64,000 nt of DNA from Austwickia sp. TVS 96-490-7B (GCF_019331795.1 NZ_JAHPZL010000003.1:49930-113929), one strand, 5' to 3'. Positions 35,144 to 45,360 are shown, counted from the first letter of the stretch. Notes: generated by a model not told the origin, from the sequence alone. Numbers and translations: made by a program.

Positions 35144-38100
35144 TCAGCCCAAATCCGTCGATTCGTCAATCACCAGTACTGGTGTTCCCGATGACGACTC
35201 GCCGTCTTCAGCACGCACCGGCACCGGCGGTCCAGCTGGTGCCACGACCCGACTACGACGGCGCCGAGGAGCTCGCTGCGGTTCCGAGGCCGTTTCCGGG
35301 GTCTCCCCAGATCCTTGAGGCCACCCCAGCGCTGATTCTTCAGCCTCTCCGGCCGTGCCGCCCTGCGGCCATCCCATCGCGCTACTGTCCGACATCGAGG
35401 ATCCCTCCTCGGTGCGCTCAGTCACCGACCCTGACGCGTCAGGGGCAGATGCGGGAGTCGTTGGCGGCCGAGAGACCCCCCGTCGTACTCGACCCGTTTT
35501 CACGGGCCGCGAGACATCCTGGCTGTCGCTCTGCTGAGCAACGACCGGTTCGGGCTGGACTGACGCCGACTCTGCTAGCTCTATCTCCGCTGACCCGACC
35601 GGGTGCAGTGCCGCATATGCTGCCGCAGCGATCTGCGCTGGCGTGGGTCCGGTGGCGGTCGCATTCTCTGCGGAGGCCGCCGTTGCTGGTGAGCTCGCGC
35701 CGGCAGATCCTCCCGAGGAGGCTGTGACCGCACCCGAGGAGACAGTGCTCCCCCCACCTGTCGACGGCGCGCTACTCCCCCGGCTTCGCCGCCCGCGACG
35801 TCCGCCACCATCGGACGCTGTGGCGTCTGTCGATGTCGTGGAGGCCTTGTCTACCGGGGTGCTCGAAACGATGATCCCCCGCCCGTTGCAGTGCTCGCAG
35901 GACTCTGAGAACACCTCGATCAGACCGGCGCCCACCCGTTTACGGGTCATCTGCACCAACCCCAACGAGGTGACCTCAGCGACTTGATGCTTCGTACGAT
36001 CCCGGCCTAAGCATTCCAGGAGTCGGCGGACCACTAGGTCACGGTTGGACTCCAGCACCATGTCGATGAAGTCGATCACGATGATGCCGCCGATGTCCCG
36101 CAACCGCAGTTGCCGCACGATCTCCTCGGCCGCCTCGATGTTGTTCTTGGTGACGGTCTCTTCCAAGTTGCCACCGGCACCGACAAATTTGCCGGTGTTG
36201 ACGTCGATCACCGTCATGGCTTCGGTGCGGTCGATCACCAACGAGCCACCGCTGGGCAACCAGACTTTGCGATCCATCGCCTTAGCCAGTTGCTCGTCGA
36301 TTCGGTACTCCGCAAAGACGTCCTTCTCACCGGTCCAGCGCTGCAATCGGGCGGCCAGCTCCGGAGCCACTCCGGCCAGATAGTCGTTGACGGTATTCCA
36401 GGCGTTGTCACCGGAGACCACCATCGAGGTGAAATCTTCGTTGAAGACATCACGGATCACCCGCACCGTGAGGTCGACCTCGCCATGCAGCAATGCGGGG
36501 GCATTGCCGGATTTGACCTTCTTCTGAATCCCCGCCCACGCCTTGGTCAAGCGGTCGACGTCGGCGCGCAGCTCAGCCTCGGACGCACCCTCAGCCGCCG
36601 TACGCACGATCACGCCAGCGTCCGCGGGGACAATCTCCTTGAGGATCTTCTTCAGGCGAGAACGCTCCACATCAGGCAACTTGCGGCTGATCCCGGTCAT
36701 CTTCCCCTGGGGGACATAGACCAAATACCGGCCGGGCAGACTCACCTGGCTAGTCAGCCGGGCCCCCTTGTGCCCAATCGGGTCCTTCGTGACCTGGACC
36801 AGCACGCCTTGACCCGATTTCAGAGCATTCTCGATCCGGCGGGATTTGTGTCCCTCCAGGCCAGCGGCGTCCCAATTGACTTCCCCGGCATACAGGACCG
36901 CATTGCGGCCACGGCCGATGTCGACGAAGGCTGCCTCCATGCTGGGCAGGACATTTTGCACCCGGCCGAGGTACACATTGCCCGCCATCGACCCGGACTG
37001 GCCCGAATCAGCTTTGCTGACGTAGTGCTCCACCAGGATGCCGTCTTCAAGCACCCCAATCTGGGTCCGTTCGCCCTGTTGGCGCACCACCATGACTCGT
37101 TCAACGCTCTCCCTGCGCGCCAGGAACTCCGCCTCGGTGATGACCGTGCGCCGACGGCCAGCCTCCCGCCCTTCACGGCGGCGCTGTTTCTTGGCCTCCA
37201 AGCGAGTGCTGCCCTTAATGCCGGTCGCTTCATCCCGGTCCCGACGGGGTTCCCGGACCTTGGTGACGGTGCCGGGCGGGTCCTCCCCCTCGGTCGCACT
37301 GCCACTACGGCGCCGGCGACGAGTGCGACGACGACCGATCACGCCGCTTTCCGCGTCCTCCCCATCGACCTCGTCGAGCCGTTCCACCGGCTCCTCGTCA
37401 CCGTCGTCACCGGTCTGCGCGGTGGACTCGTCCCGATCGTCATCGAGTCCGCTACGGCGACGGCCTTTGCCACCGCGACGCCGACGCCGACGTCCCGCCA
37501 GGTCACCGTCGCTGTCGTCCAGGTCCTCCGTCAGGATCTGATCGTGGTTTTCGGCGTCGTCTGGCGCGTCGATCGGCGCGGCTTGATCCGATCCCTCCGA
37601 ATCCTGACCATCGGGGCGCACCTCACCCACCGGCCCAGCTGGCGAGACAACGCGACGGCGTCTTGGAGCCGCAGCCGGTTCTGGCGCTTGAAACAGCAAG
37701 CCGAAGGTGTTGACCACTGGAGACTCCTGGGTCTGCGCAGCCAGGGCCAGTCCCTCCGCCAGCAACGCCTCAGTCTCTTGCTCGGTCAGTTCGGTGATGG
37801 CCAGGTCGCTGACGACAACATCCTCAGAGGTGATGTCGTCCGCGGCAGGCACATTCTCAGATGGCGACTCAGAGGTCAGCTCCGCCGGTGAGTCTGCCTG
37901 GGGTGCGTCCGCTGCGACCGCGGCCGGTGTTGTCGCCGCAGCAGCGCCAGCCCGGCGGCGGGTCCGGCGAGGACGGGCGGGCGTCGCCGTTCCTTCCTTC
38001 TCGGTGACTGCAGGCGCAGCCGAGTCGGCGTCAATCGCTGGTGCGCTGTCATCACTCGATGCATCCTGGGCGGGCTCGGCGTCTGCCTTCGCCCGCTGAG

Positions 38101-38530
38101 CGGCTCGTTGGCGGGTGGTGCGCGACCGCGTCGCGGGCTTCGCCGCTGGAGTCGGGTCTGCCGGTGGGGCGTCTGCCTCAGCCGACGTCACGGTCTCTGA
38201 CTCAGCCGTGGTGGGCGAGGCTGTGGCATCGCTGGTCGCGGTGCCCGGTGCTGGTTCGGCTTTCTTACGTCGAGGAGCGCGTTTCCGAGGTGCAGCTTTG
38301 GTCGCGGTGCCCTCTTTGTCATCGCTGCCTGCGGGATCCTGCGCAGCCGTATCGTCTTTCTCCGGGGCCGTCCCGTCGGGAGTGCTCGCAGCGGCGGTAG
38401 CGCGGCGCGTACCCCGAGCCCTAGTGGTGCGGGCCCGAGTGGTGCCCCGCGTCGGAGTTGCCTCGGAACTGGACTCGGCGACGACTGCAGTGTCAGTCGA
38501 TGCCGAGGATTCGTCGGATGTGGATGCCAC
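35144..38530 (-). CDS. rne: Ribonuclease E/G family protein
   Basis: The preferred start is GTG 38530, with GGAAGGA upstream (1128 residues); the frame is open to 38650 without support. The first 470 residues are an Ala/Thr/Asp/Arg-rich disordered region with an Arg-rich island GRRRRRRGGKGRRR. The catalytic core follows: an S1 domain (NVYLGRVQNVLPSMEAAFVD), the DNase I-like acid site (IGGIIVIDFIDM) and the zinc-link CEHCNGRG. A second disordered tail of about 200 residues follows. It acts in mRNA decay and rRNA/tRNA processing. The N-terminal extension is characteristic of actinobacterial enzymes. Confidence 0.96.
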   Translation of the reverse strand: MASTSDESSASTDTAVVAESSSEATPTRGTTRARTTRARGTRRATAAASTPDGTAPEKDDTAAQDPAGSDDKEGTATKAAPRKRAPRRKKAEPAPGTATSDATASPTTAESETVTSAEADAPPADPTPAAKPATRSRTTRQRAAQRAKADAEPAQDASSDDSAPAIDADSAAPAVTEKEGTATPARPRRTRRRAGAAAATTPAAVAADAPQADSPAELTSESPSENVPAADDITSEDVVVSDLAITELTEQETEALLAEGLALAAQTQESPVVNTFGLLFQAPEPAAAPRRRRVVSPAGPVGEVRPDGQDSEGSDQAAPIDAPDDAENHDQILTEDLDDSDGDLAGRRRRRRGGKGRRRSGLDDDRDESTAQTGDDGDEEPVERLDEVDGEDAESGVIGRRRTRRRRRSGSATEGEDPPGTVTKVREPRRDRDEATGIKGSTRLEAKKQRRREGREAGRRRTVITEAEFLARRESVERVMVVRQQGERTQIGVLEDGILVEHYVSKADSGQSGSMAGNVYLGRVQNVLPSMEAAFVDIGRGRNAVLYAGEVNWDAAGLEGHKSRRIENALKSGQGVLVQVTKDPIGHKGARLTSQVSLPGRYLVYVPQGKMTGISRKLPDVERSRLKKILKEIVPADAGVIVRTAAEGASEAELRADVDRLTKAWAGIQKKVKSGNAPALLHGEVDLTVRVIRDVFNEDFTSMVVSGDNAWNTVNDYLAGVAPELAARLQRWTGEKDVFAEYRIDEQLAKAMDRKVWLPSGGSLVIDRTEAMTVIDVNTGKFVGAGGNLEETVTKNNIEAAEEIVRQLRLRDIGGIIVIDFIDMVLESNRDLVVRRLLECLGRDRTKHQVAEVTSLGLVQMTRKRVGAGLIEVFSESCEHCNGRGIIVSSTPVDKASTTSTDATASDGGGRRGRRSRGSSAPSTGGGSTVSSGAVTASSGGSAGASSPATAASAENATATGPTPAQIAAAAYAALHPVGSAEIELAESASVQPEPVVAQQSDSQDVSRPVKTGRVRRGVSRPPTTPASAPDASGSVTERTEEGSSMSDSSAMGWPQGGTAGEAEESALGWPQGSGETPETASEPQRAPRRRRSRVVAPAGPPVPVRAEDGESSSGTPVLVIDESTDLG

Positions 38531-38710
38531 GATGGCGTCCTTCCCGCACGTCGCGGCAATGGCCACGCCGCGGTTGATGCCCTCACTGCCGCGCAGTGCG
38601 CGGTTGAAGCTCACACGGTGTCGCATGTCGCCAACACCGCAGGAAGTCATGTCGCTACGTCTGGGTCGGCTCGCGATCTCGCGGCACCAACTCGGACGCC
38701 GGTGACCTCA

Positions 38711-39439
38711 CTACCGGCTGACTAGTGGATCGATCAGCCCCGCGTCCGTCAACGGGCCCTGAGCCAGGCGGGTCACCAGGGGTGCCGATCCGGGCTCCAA
38801 CGAGGCGTACGTGCGCAACGCGGTGAGTATGTCATCGGGGCGTACGGCAGGCGTGGTGTGTCGTACGACCATTCGAAGTATCGCACAGGACCCCTCAGCC
38901 GGTCCCGCCACCGACATCGATACCACCGGTGACCTTGCGTCCAAGGTCTTTTCACCGCTCTTAAACAGGCGTGTGACCTCTGCCACGTCTCGACCAAGAA
39001 ATTCAGCGCGGGCCCGAGTCAACTCGTCTGCGCCCACATCGGAGAACTCGATCTGCCACAGACTTGCTTGCAATAGGTCAGGGAGGGAGACCGACCCGGC
39101 CTCGGCCGCCTGCACCAGATCCAGTCCGACAGGCAGTGCCTCGTCTAGCGCCAATCGCAACGCCTCAACATCGACTCGCTCTACGAGAGCAATCTCGACG
39201 TACTCGGCTTCGCTGGCCGTCCCGGTCGGAGCTGCATTCGCGTAGGAGATGCGTGGATGCGGATGGAAACCGTTGGAAAACGCCATCGGGACCGCGGCCC
39301 GTCGTAACGCGCGCTCCAACGCACGCTGGAAGTCGCGGGTGCTGGAAAAACGCAGCCGTCCTCGCTTGGCATACCGCAACCGGACCCGCTGCACGGCAGG
39401 GGCGGCTGGAGGACCGGAGGGAACACGCTGACGAGCCAT
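38711..39439 (-). CDS. DUF2344 (TIGR03936) protein
   Basis: From ATG 39439 this gives 242 residues. The N-terminus RVRLRYAKRGRLRFSSTRDF and SNGFHPHPRISYA match the DUF2344 family, which is usually encoded with, or fused to, the TIGR03960 radical-SAM protein. Both are present here, separated only by a GNAT gene. The biochemical role is unestablished; a link to RNA modification is often assumed. The frame extends to 39499, but the upstream part has no family similarity. Confidence 0.85.
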   Translation of the reverse strand: MARQRVPSGPPAAPAVQRVRLRYAKRGRLRFSSTRDFQRALERALRRAAVPMAFSNGFHPHPRISYANAAPTGTASEAEYVEIALVERVDVEALRLALDEALPVGLDLVQAAEAGSVSLPDLLQASLWQIEFSDVGADELTRARAEFLGRDVAEVTRLFKSGEKTLDARSPVVSMSVAGPAEGSCAILRMVVRHTTPAVRPDDILTALRTYASLEPGSAPLVTRLAQGPLTDAGLIDPLVSR

Positions 39440-39505
39440 GACACGACAGGGTACGGAAATGCGAGCCGTGGACCAACCGGACCTGCTGTCCCAGGACAAC
39501 CCCGA

Positions 39506-40054
39506 TCAGCTCAGATCGAGTCGCATCAGGTCATCAGCCGGGCGGAAACCGAATGAGGCGTATAACGATTGGGAGATCTCGCTGGGATTCAGCACCAGCC
39601 GCACCAATGACTCGTTCCTCGACCAGGTCACCAGTTCAGACATCAACGCACGGGCAATGCCCAGCCGTCGATACGCCGGGTCAGTCCACACATTGGCGAC
39701 ATACCCCCATCGTGCACGGGGCCGGGCGCGGTGCGGCATCCGCTCAAAAACTTCCAGGTTGGCCATCCCGACCGCGAGTCGCCCACCACCAGCCGGGGCG
39801 AAACCAGTCAGCGGGGACACCTCCGCCAACCAGATACGGCGGACGTCTTTGTGCCGCCGCAAGAAATCGATGATTCGGTCCTCGTACGACGACTCCGCAC
39901 CATATCCCAGATGCGTCGACCATTGGCCGCGCAGTCGGGCGACATCTGCAGCATCGTCCGGGGACGTCAGATCAGCTGCGCGTACCCGGATCCCGCCCGC
40001 AGCCTTGCGAGGTGAAGCCTGCGGGAAGTTGTTCCTGGGATCTTCCCAGGTCAT
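39506..40054 (-). CDS. GNAT-family N-acetyltransferase
   Basis: This 182-residue GNAT protein has the acetyl-CoA loop in YRRLGIARALMSEL near 125-138 and the C-terminal SLYASFGFRPADDLMRLDL. The acceptor is unknown. It begins 3 bases after the radical-SAM gene ends and is followed by the DUF2344 gene, so it probably belongs to the same transcription unit. Confidence 0.85.
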   Translation of the reverse strand: MTWEDPRNNFPQASPRKAAGGIRVRAADLTSPDDAADVARLRGQWSTHLGYGAESSYEDRIIDFLRRHKDVRRIWLAEVSPLTGFAPAGGGRLAVGMANLEVFERMPHRARPRARWGYVANVWTDPAYRRLGIARALMSELVTWSRNESLVRLVLNPSEISQSLYASFGFRPADDLMRLDLS

Positions 40055-40057
40055 AGC

Positions 40058-42124
40058 TCACTCCTCGGAGATGACAGAAGGCACCCGACCGGCCACGCCA
40101 CCGTCACGCTCCAACAACGCCGCCCGACCCTGGGTCAAGACCGAAACGGGAAGGAGCGTGCGTCCGGTCGGGCCGATCTGGACGTCGGTATCCATCTGGG
40201 GGCACACCCCACAATCGAAGCACGGACTCCACCGACAGTCAGGCTGTTCGGCCTCGTCCAGAGCTGCTTGCCAGTCATCCCACAGCCATTCCTTATCCAG
40301 ACCGGAATCGATGTGGTCCCACGGAAGCACCTCCAGTTCTCCCCGCTCCCGCGTGGTGAACCAGTCCACGCCGATCTGCCACCCATGCTCTGCCCGCATC
40401 CCGGAAAATACGTCCTCGGCGCATCGCATCCAGCGCTCATAGGAGAAGTGTTCGCTCCACCCGTCGAATCGTCCGCCATCCCGCCAGACCGCTTCGATCA
40501 CTGCTCCGACACGCCGATCTCCCCGGGAGAGCAGCCCTTCGACGATGCCGGGCTGCCCATCGTGATAGCGCATCCCAATCGAGCTGCCATAACGCCGATC
40601 CGCGCGGATTTTCTCTTTCAGCCGACGTAACCGGTCGTCCGTCTGCGCCGCTGGAAGCTGACCCGCCCACTGGAACGGGGTGTGGGCCTTTGGCACAAAC
40701 CCACCAATCGAGACGGTGCACCGAATGTCCTTGCGGCCGCTGACCTTTCGCCCGGTGTCGATGACTCGAGCCGCTAGATCAGCGATCCCCAAGACATCCT
40801 CGTCGGTCTCGGTTGGCAAGCCACACATGAAGTACAACTTGACCTGACGCCACCCCGCTGCAAACGCCGCAGCAACGGTGTCAATGAGGTCCTGCTCGGA
40901 CACCTGCTTGTTAATCACCCGCCGCAACCGTTCACTGCCCCCCTCGGGAGCAAACGTCAGTCCGGACCGACGACCGTTGCGGGACAGTTCATTCGCCAAA
41001 TCGATATTGAAGGCGTCCACCCTTGTCGAGGGCAATGACAACCCGGTCTGGGTGCCCTCATACCGATCAGCCAACCCCTTGGAAATCTCCGCGATCTCGG
41101 TGTGATCCGCGGAGCTCAACGACAACAGCCCCACTTCCTCATAGCCGGTCGCCCCCAGACCCTGCTCCACCATCTCGCCGATCCCAGAAATGGAGCGCTC
41201 CCGAACCGGCCGGGTGATCATGCCTGCCTGACAGAACCGACATCCCCGGGTACAACCGCGGAAGATCTCCACGCTCATCCGCTCATGCACTGTCTCCGCC
41301 AAGGGCACCAACGGCGTCTTGGGATATGGCCACTCGTCAAGATCCATCACCGTGTGCTTTGCCACCCGCCAAGGCACCCCCGGCTCTGTCGGCGCCACCC
41401 GCTGAATTCGACCATCAGGCAAGTAGTCCACCTGGTAAAACGATGGGACGTACGCCACTCCGTCTGTGGCCAGCCGAACCAGCACCTCATGTCGTCCGCC
41501 CGGCTGCCCCTGCGCCTTCCACTCCCCCACGATGTCGGTGACTCGCAGCACCGCTTCCTCACCATCACCGACAATGACGACATCAACGAAGTCAGCGACG
41601 GGCTCAGGATTGAAGCTGGCATGCCCCCCGACCACCACCAGCGGATGGTCCTCAGTGCGATCGACCGACCGCACCGGGATGCCAGCCAAGTCCAAGGCCT
41701 CCAGCATGTTGGTGTAGTTCAACTCGGTGGGGAAGCTCAACCCGAACAGGTCAAAGTCACGCACCGCACGATGGCCGTCGACGGTGAGCTGAGGCACCCC
41801 GCGCTCCCGCATCAACGTCGCCAGATCCGGCCACACCGCATAGCTGCGCTCAGCCAAGGCATCGGCGCGCTCATTAATTACTTCATAGAGGATCATCAGG
41901 CCCTGGTTGGGCAGACCCACTTCATAGGCGTCTGGGTACATCAACGCCCACCGCACGGTCCGCTCATGCGGTCCAGCGGTGGAGGTGTTCTCGCTGTCCT
42001 CAGTGAACCCTCCACAGTGCCAGTCCTTGACTTGTGAGTTGAGTTCACCGCCGACGTACTGAATCGGTTTGGAGACGCGCTCCAACAGCGGCTCGAGTTC
42101 GTTGAATCGGGACGCTCCAGGCAT
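40058..42124 (-). CDS. TIGR03960-type B12-binding/radical-SAM protein
   Basis: I start at ATG 42124 (688 residues), because family members begin a few residues before LEPLLERVSKPIQYVGGELN; GTG 42145 is an alternative. An N-terminal cobalamin-binding-like region (MYPDAYEVGLPNQG, VGGHASFNPEPVADF) is followed by the radical-SAM core with the 4Fe-4S motif CTRGCRFCQAG. A C-terminal Cys cluster (CRWSPCFDCGVC) may bind another metal. It is a known partner of DUF2344. Substrate unknown. Confidence 0.9.
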   Translation of the reverse strand: MPGASRFNELEPLLERVSKPIQYVGGELNSQVKDWHCGGFTEDSENTSTAGPHERTVRWALMYPDAYEVGLPNQGLMILYEVINERADALAERSYAVWPDLATLMRERGVPQLTVDGHRAVRDFDLFGLSFPTELNYTNMLEALDLAGIPVRSVDRTEDHPLVVVGGHASFNPEPVADFVDVVIVGDGEEAVLRVTDIVGEWKAQGQPGGRHEVLVRLATDGVAYVPSFYQVDYLPDGRIQRVAPTEPGVPWRVAKHTVMDLDEWPYPKTPLVPLAETVHERMSVEIFRGCTRGCRFCQAGMITRPVRERSISGIGEMVEQGLGATGYEEVGLLSLSSADHTEIAEISKGLADRYEGTQTGLSLPSTRVDAFNIDLANELSRNGRRSGLTFAPEGGSERLRRVINKQVSEQDLIDTVAAAFAAGWRQVKLYFMCGLPTETDEDVLGIADLAARVIDTGRKVSGRKDIRCTVSIGGFVPKAHTPFQWAGQLPAAQTDDRLRRLKEKIRADRRYGSSIGMRYHDGQPGIVEGLLSRGDRRVGAVIEAVWRDGGRFDGWSEHFSYERWMRCAEDVFSGMRAEHGWQIGVDWFTTRERGELEVLPWDHIDSGLDKEWLWDDWQAALDEAEQPDCRWSPCFDCGVCPQMDTDVQIGPTGRTLLPVSVLTQGRAALLERDGGVAGRVPSVISEE

Positions 42125-42233
42125 ACCTTCCAGCGTAAATGACACCGAGACAGCCTCTGACCACCAGGTACCCCATGTCCATCCACTATCGAAAACCGTT
42201 GTGCCGATATGGAATCGGCCCGCAGTCAGCCTC

Positions 42234-43208
42234 TCAGTGGGGATCCTCATCCAAGATCTGGCGAGTCCGCCGGACGTCCTCAGCCATCACCTGCAGCAGT
42301 TCGTCGATCCCGGAGAACCGGTACGTCGGCCGGAGCCGGACCACAAATTCCAGAGTGACCTGCTCCCCATACAGCTGAAGGTCGCTGCGGTCCAAGACGT
42401 AAGCCTCCACCCGCCGCTGTGTGCCATCAAAGGTGGGATTCGTCCCCACCGAAATTGCCGCCGGAAGACGCCGATCAGGCACCCCCAACTCCAGCCCCGA
42501 GCGGACCAACCACCCCGCGTAGACCCCATCGGCAGGGATCAAACCTTCCGGGTCCTGACAGAGATTCGCCGTCGGATACCCCAACTCCCGGCCTCGGTGA
42601 TCCCCGTGAACGACTGTCCCACTCACTTCATGGCGACGTCCCAATACATGCGCTGCCGCATCCACATCGCCTTCACCTACCAAGCGCCGTACCTGTGACG
42701 ATGACCATCGGGAGCCGTCACTCACCTGGTCCCGATCCCCTTGATCCGTCACCACCACGACGTCGAAGCCGTACGTCGAACCCAGCTGACGCAACGTCCC
42801 AACGTCACCGGAATTACGCACCCCAAACCGGGTGTCTTCCCCCACCACTACCGTCCGCGCTCGCAGATCACCCACCAGGATGTCAGCGACAAATCGCTCT
42901 GGAGCCCACGCCGCTAGCTCCCGGGTGAACTCCATCACCAGAACGCCGTCCAGATCCGCCTCAGCCAATAAAGCCAGACGCTGCGGCAAGCTACCTACCA
43001 GCTCTGGAGCCCGCTCTGGACGTAACACGCTCAACGGATGCGGATCAAAGGTCACCGCCACCGACAGCAAACCGTGCCCTCGGGCACGGTCGACGACCTC
43101 CCGCAGCACCGCGCGATGCCCTCGGTGGACTCCGTCGAAATTCCCGAGGGTGACAGCACACGGCGGGAGATCGTCAGGGATCTCGGAACGACTGAACCAA
43201 CGATGCAC
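42234..43208 (-). CDS. ribF: Bifunctional riboflavin kinase/FAD synthetase
   Basis: This 324-residue enzyme makes FMN and FAD from riboflavin. The N-terminal FAD-synthetase domain has VTLGNFDGVHRGH near 19-31 and a later SSSQVRRLVGEGD. The C-terminal riboflavin-kinase domain has GDHRGRELGYPTANL and the acidic VTLEFVVRLRPTYRF region. Its position after truB and the ASCH gene continues the infB cluster order. Confidence 0.96.
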   Translation of the reverse strand: MHRWFSRSEIPDDLPPCAVTLGNFDGVHRGHRAVLREVVDRARGHGLLSVAVTFDPHPLSVLRPERAPELVGSLPQRLALLAEADLDGVLVMEFTRELAAWAPERFVADILVGDLRARTVVVGEDTRFGVRNSGDVGTLRQLGSTYGFDVVVVTDQGDRDQVSDGSRWSSSQVRRLVGEGDVDAAAHVLGRRHEVSGTVVHGDHRGRELGYPTANLCQDPEGLIPADGVYAGWLVRSGLELGVPDRRLPAAISVGTNPTFDGTQRRVEAYVLDRSDLQLYGEQVTLEFVVRLRPTYRFSGIDELLQVMAEDVRRTRQILDEDPH

Positions 43209-43264
43209 GCCGTCACTCTAACCAGGTCCGCGCCGCACGCATGCACCACGTCGCTTCCCGAGCG

Positions 43265-43801
43265 TCACCACTCGGCCTGCCGACGTGCTGCCTCGCGCTC
43301 CGCCGCTGTCGGATAGATGACCGCGAACCGTTCTAACACCACGGGCATATCCGGCTGGAAGCCTCGAGGATTGGAAGAGTTCTCGCGGAAGAACCACTCG
43401 TGCACCTCACGCCAGTGTTCGACCGATAGGTCACCCTCCGCCTCAGCAACGACATGTTCCGGGCCCACTTGGTCAAAGGGAACAATGTCGACCGATGTCG
43501 TCTGGATCAACGCTCGCGGCATCCCCTCCCCGTCCAACACGATGGACAATCGGCCAACCTCGGGAAGAGCTTCCCCCTCATATTCGTAATCCCACAACGA
43601 AGAGGCCGTAGCAGTCTTTAAGCCTCGCAGCACCAAGCCCAGCAGCTCATCAGCTTGCTCTGGAGCTCCAACCCCCCCAAAAGCCCACGCCAATGGAGGC
43701 GTTGGCCCCAACGTCTGGTTCTCCAGTGAGCCCGCAGGTCGCGAAAGGCGGGTGCGCAGCCGAGCATCAGCCCAGAACGCCTCGATGTCCGCTTGCCCCA
43801 T
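43265..43801 (-). CDS. ASCH-domain protein
   Basis: From ATG 43801 the product has 178 residues. The central segment GLKTATASSLWDYEYEGE and the following LSIVLDGEGMPRALIQTT match the ASCH fold, a PUA-like beta barrel thought to bind RNA or modified nucleosides. Some ASCH proteins hydrolyse N4-acetylcytidine. The C-terminus HWREVHEWFFRE is usual for the type. The frame reaches into truB, but that extension is rejected. Confidence 0.85.
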   Translation of the reverse strand: MGQADIEAFWADARLRTRLSRPAGSLENQTLGPTPPLAWAFGGVGAPEQADELLGLVLRGLKTATASSLWDYEYEGEALPEVGRLSIVLDGEGMPRALIQTTSVDIVPFDQVGPEHVVAEAEGDLSVEHWREVHEWFFRENSSNPRGFQPDMPVVLERFAVIYPTAAEREAARRQAEW

Positions 43802-43862
43802 AAGCGGACGATAACAGGCCACGACAGCTCTCAACGGAAGCCATCGAGAGATCTGAACTCCT

Positions 43863-44807
43863 TTACCAAGCCTTGGCGAATACCGCCTTGACACTGACCT
43901 TTTCGTCGCCTTCATCTATGACTGCGACAAGTTCTCCTGACGGTGCGCAGGCAGCAGTCAATCCTCGCCCCGGGATCTCACTGGTCAATTGGACCCCGTG
44001 GGTCAACAGCCGTGCCGACTCCTCATCCAGCCGACGTACCGGAAGAATCCCGCAGGCCACCTCGGCCGGACTCAGCAGCGGCAACCCACTGGTGCCCACC
44101 GGAGCCTCCAGCCTGGCTTGTTCCAATGTCGAAGGCCGCTGCGCCTGATCCACGTGGAACGGCCCCACCTCCACCCGGCGTAACCGCGTGAGGTGTCCAC
44201 CGACACCTAACGCTTCACCCAAGTCCCGGGCCAGCGCCCGCACATACGTCCCGGAGGACACGTGGACCTGGACATCCAGGTCCACGTAGGTCGTCCCGTC
44301 TTCACCCTGCCTGTCATGACGCGCTAGAAGATCGAAGCGCTCCACTCGCACTGCCCGAGCTGCCAAGGCGACCTCGTCACCCCCGCGCACTCGGGCGTAA
44401 GAACGGACCCCATCGACCTTGATGGCGCTCACTGAGCTGGGAACTTGCTGCAGCTCGCCCGTCAAGGCTGCAACCGCCCGAGCGATATCGTCATCGGTGC
44501 AATGGGCTGCGTCACAGCGACTCAGCGGCTCGCCTTCAGCGTCATCGGTGACTGTCGACATTCCTAACCGGATCGTCGCATCGTAGGTTTTGTCCTGACC
44601 GACCAAGAAGGTCAACAAACGAGTTGCCTTATTAACGCCGATCAGGAGTAGACCAGTCGCCATCGGGTCTAGCGTCCCAGCATGGCCCACCTTGCGAGTG
44701 CCACAGATACGGCGGCAAGCGCCCACCACATCATGGCTCGTCATCCCCGCCGGTTTATCGACGAGCAGCAAACCGTCCCCGACGAGCGGGTCCGCGGGAC
44801 GAGGCAT
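43863..44807 (-). CDS. truB: tRNA pseudouridine-55 synthase TruB
   Basis: This 314-residue TruB converts U55 of tRNAs to pseudouridine. It has VDKPAGMTSHDVV near 16-28, the catalytic Asp in HAGTLDPMATGLL near 42-54, and YDATIRLGMSTVTDDAEGE. The C-terminal PUA-like region is present. It starts 3 bases after rbfA ends. Confidence 0.96.
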   Translation of the reverse strand: MPRPADPLVGDGLLLVDKPAGMTSHDVVGACRRICGTRKVGHAGTLDPMATGLLLIGVNKATRLLTFLVGQDKTYDATIRLGMSTVTDDAEGEPLSRCDAAHCTDDDIARAVAALTGELQQVPSSVSAIKVDGVRSYARVRGGDEVALAARAVRVERFDLLARHDRQGEDGTTYVDLDVQVHVSSGTYVRALARDLGEALGVGGHLTRLRRVEVGPFHVDQAQRPSTLEQARLEAPVGTSGLPLLSPAEVACGILPVRRLDEESARLLTHGVQLTSEIPGRGLTAACAPSGELVAVIDEGDEKVSVKAVFAKAW

Positions 44808-44810
44808 GGG

Positions 44811-45287
44811 TCAGTCCTTCCCCGACAGCTGCTCAGTCGCATCAGGGTTTTCACCCTGATCTGATTCTTCTGCTGGTTTGCGGTAGGGGTCAGACTCGCC
44901 GGCGTAATGGGCGCCTGCTGCTGCCTGCGCGAGTTCAGCGTCACGTTGTTTGGTGACGGCAAGAAGCTCGTCCAAGTGAGCGGCTCCTTCGGGAATCGCG
45001 TCAGCCACGAACTCCAGGCTGGGAGTCAGCCGAATACCCAGTCCTTTACCGACGGCTGAGCGGATCCGGCCTTTATTGGCTTCGAGTGCCTCAGCTGTGC
45101 TGGCTCGCTCTTCGTCTGTGCCAAAAACGGTATAGAAGATGGAGGCGTGTTGGAGGTCGCCGGTCACCCGTACGTCGGTGACAGTGACGAAGCCGAGTCG
45201 TTCGTCTTTGACGCGATGCTCCAGGGTCTGCGCCACAATCACTTTGATGCGATCGGCGATCTTGCGGGCGCGGGCCGGGTCTGCCAT
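44811..45287 (-). CDS. rbfA: 30S ribosome-binding factor RbfA
   Basis: From ATG 45287, with an AAGGAGAG ribosome binding site, the product has 158 residues. It begins [20 protein letters not shown] and contains [19 protein letters not shown] and [12 protein letters not shown], the KH-like RbfA core used in 16S 5'-end maturation. The last 40 residues are acidic and disordered. The frame extends to 45344, but the extra residues lack homology. Confidence 0.95.
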   Translation of the reverse strand: MADPARARKIADRIKVIVAQTLEHRVKDERLGFVTVTDVRVTGDLQHASIFYTVFGTDEERASTAEALEANKGRIRSAVGKGLGIRLTPSLEFVADAIPEGAAHLDELLAVTKQRDAELAQAAAGAHYAGESDPYRKPAEESDQGENPDATEQLSGKD

Positions 45288-45312
45288 GGTGCGTTCTCTC
45301 CTTCGGGGTACC

Positions 45313-45360
45313 AGATCGGCCGGGTCATGCGACAACGAGGTCACATGACCCGGCCGATCT
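45313..45360 (-). terminator. Inverted repeat between infB and rbfA
   Basis: AGATCGGCCGGGTCATG (45313-45329) is the exact reverse complement of 45344-45360, giving a 17-base-pair stem with a 14-base loop. It lies 54 bases downstream of the infB stop. It could end or attenuate the infB transcript before rbfA; there is no T run. Confidence 0.65.

Noticed and set aside
36110..37891. Long plus-strand frame (593 codons) opposite rne
   Set aside because: It lies wholly within the RNase E gene on the other strand, and its composition mirrors the low-complexity rne coding sequence. The rne domains are unmistakable.
41102..42037. 311-codon plus-strand frame opposite the radical-SAM gene
   Set aside because: It is antisense to the conserved radical-SAM and cobalamin-binding segments and is His/Arg/Pro-rich as expected for a shadow frame.
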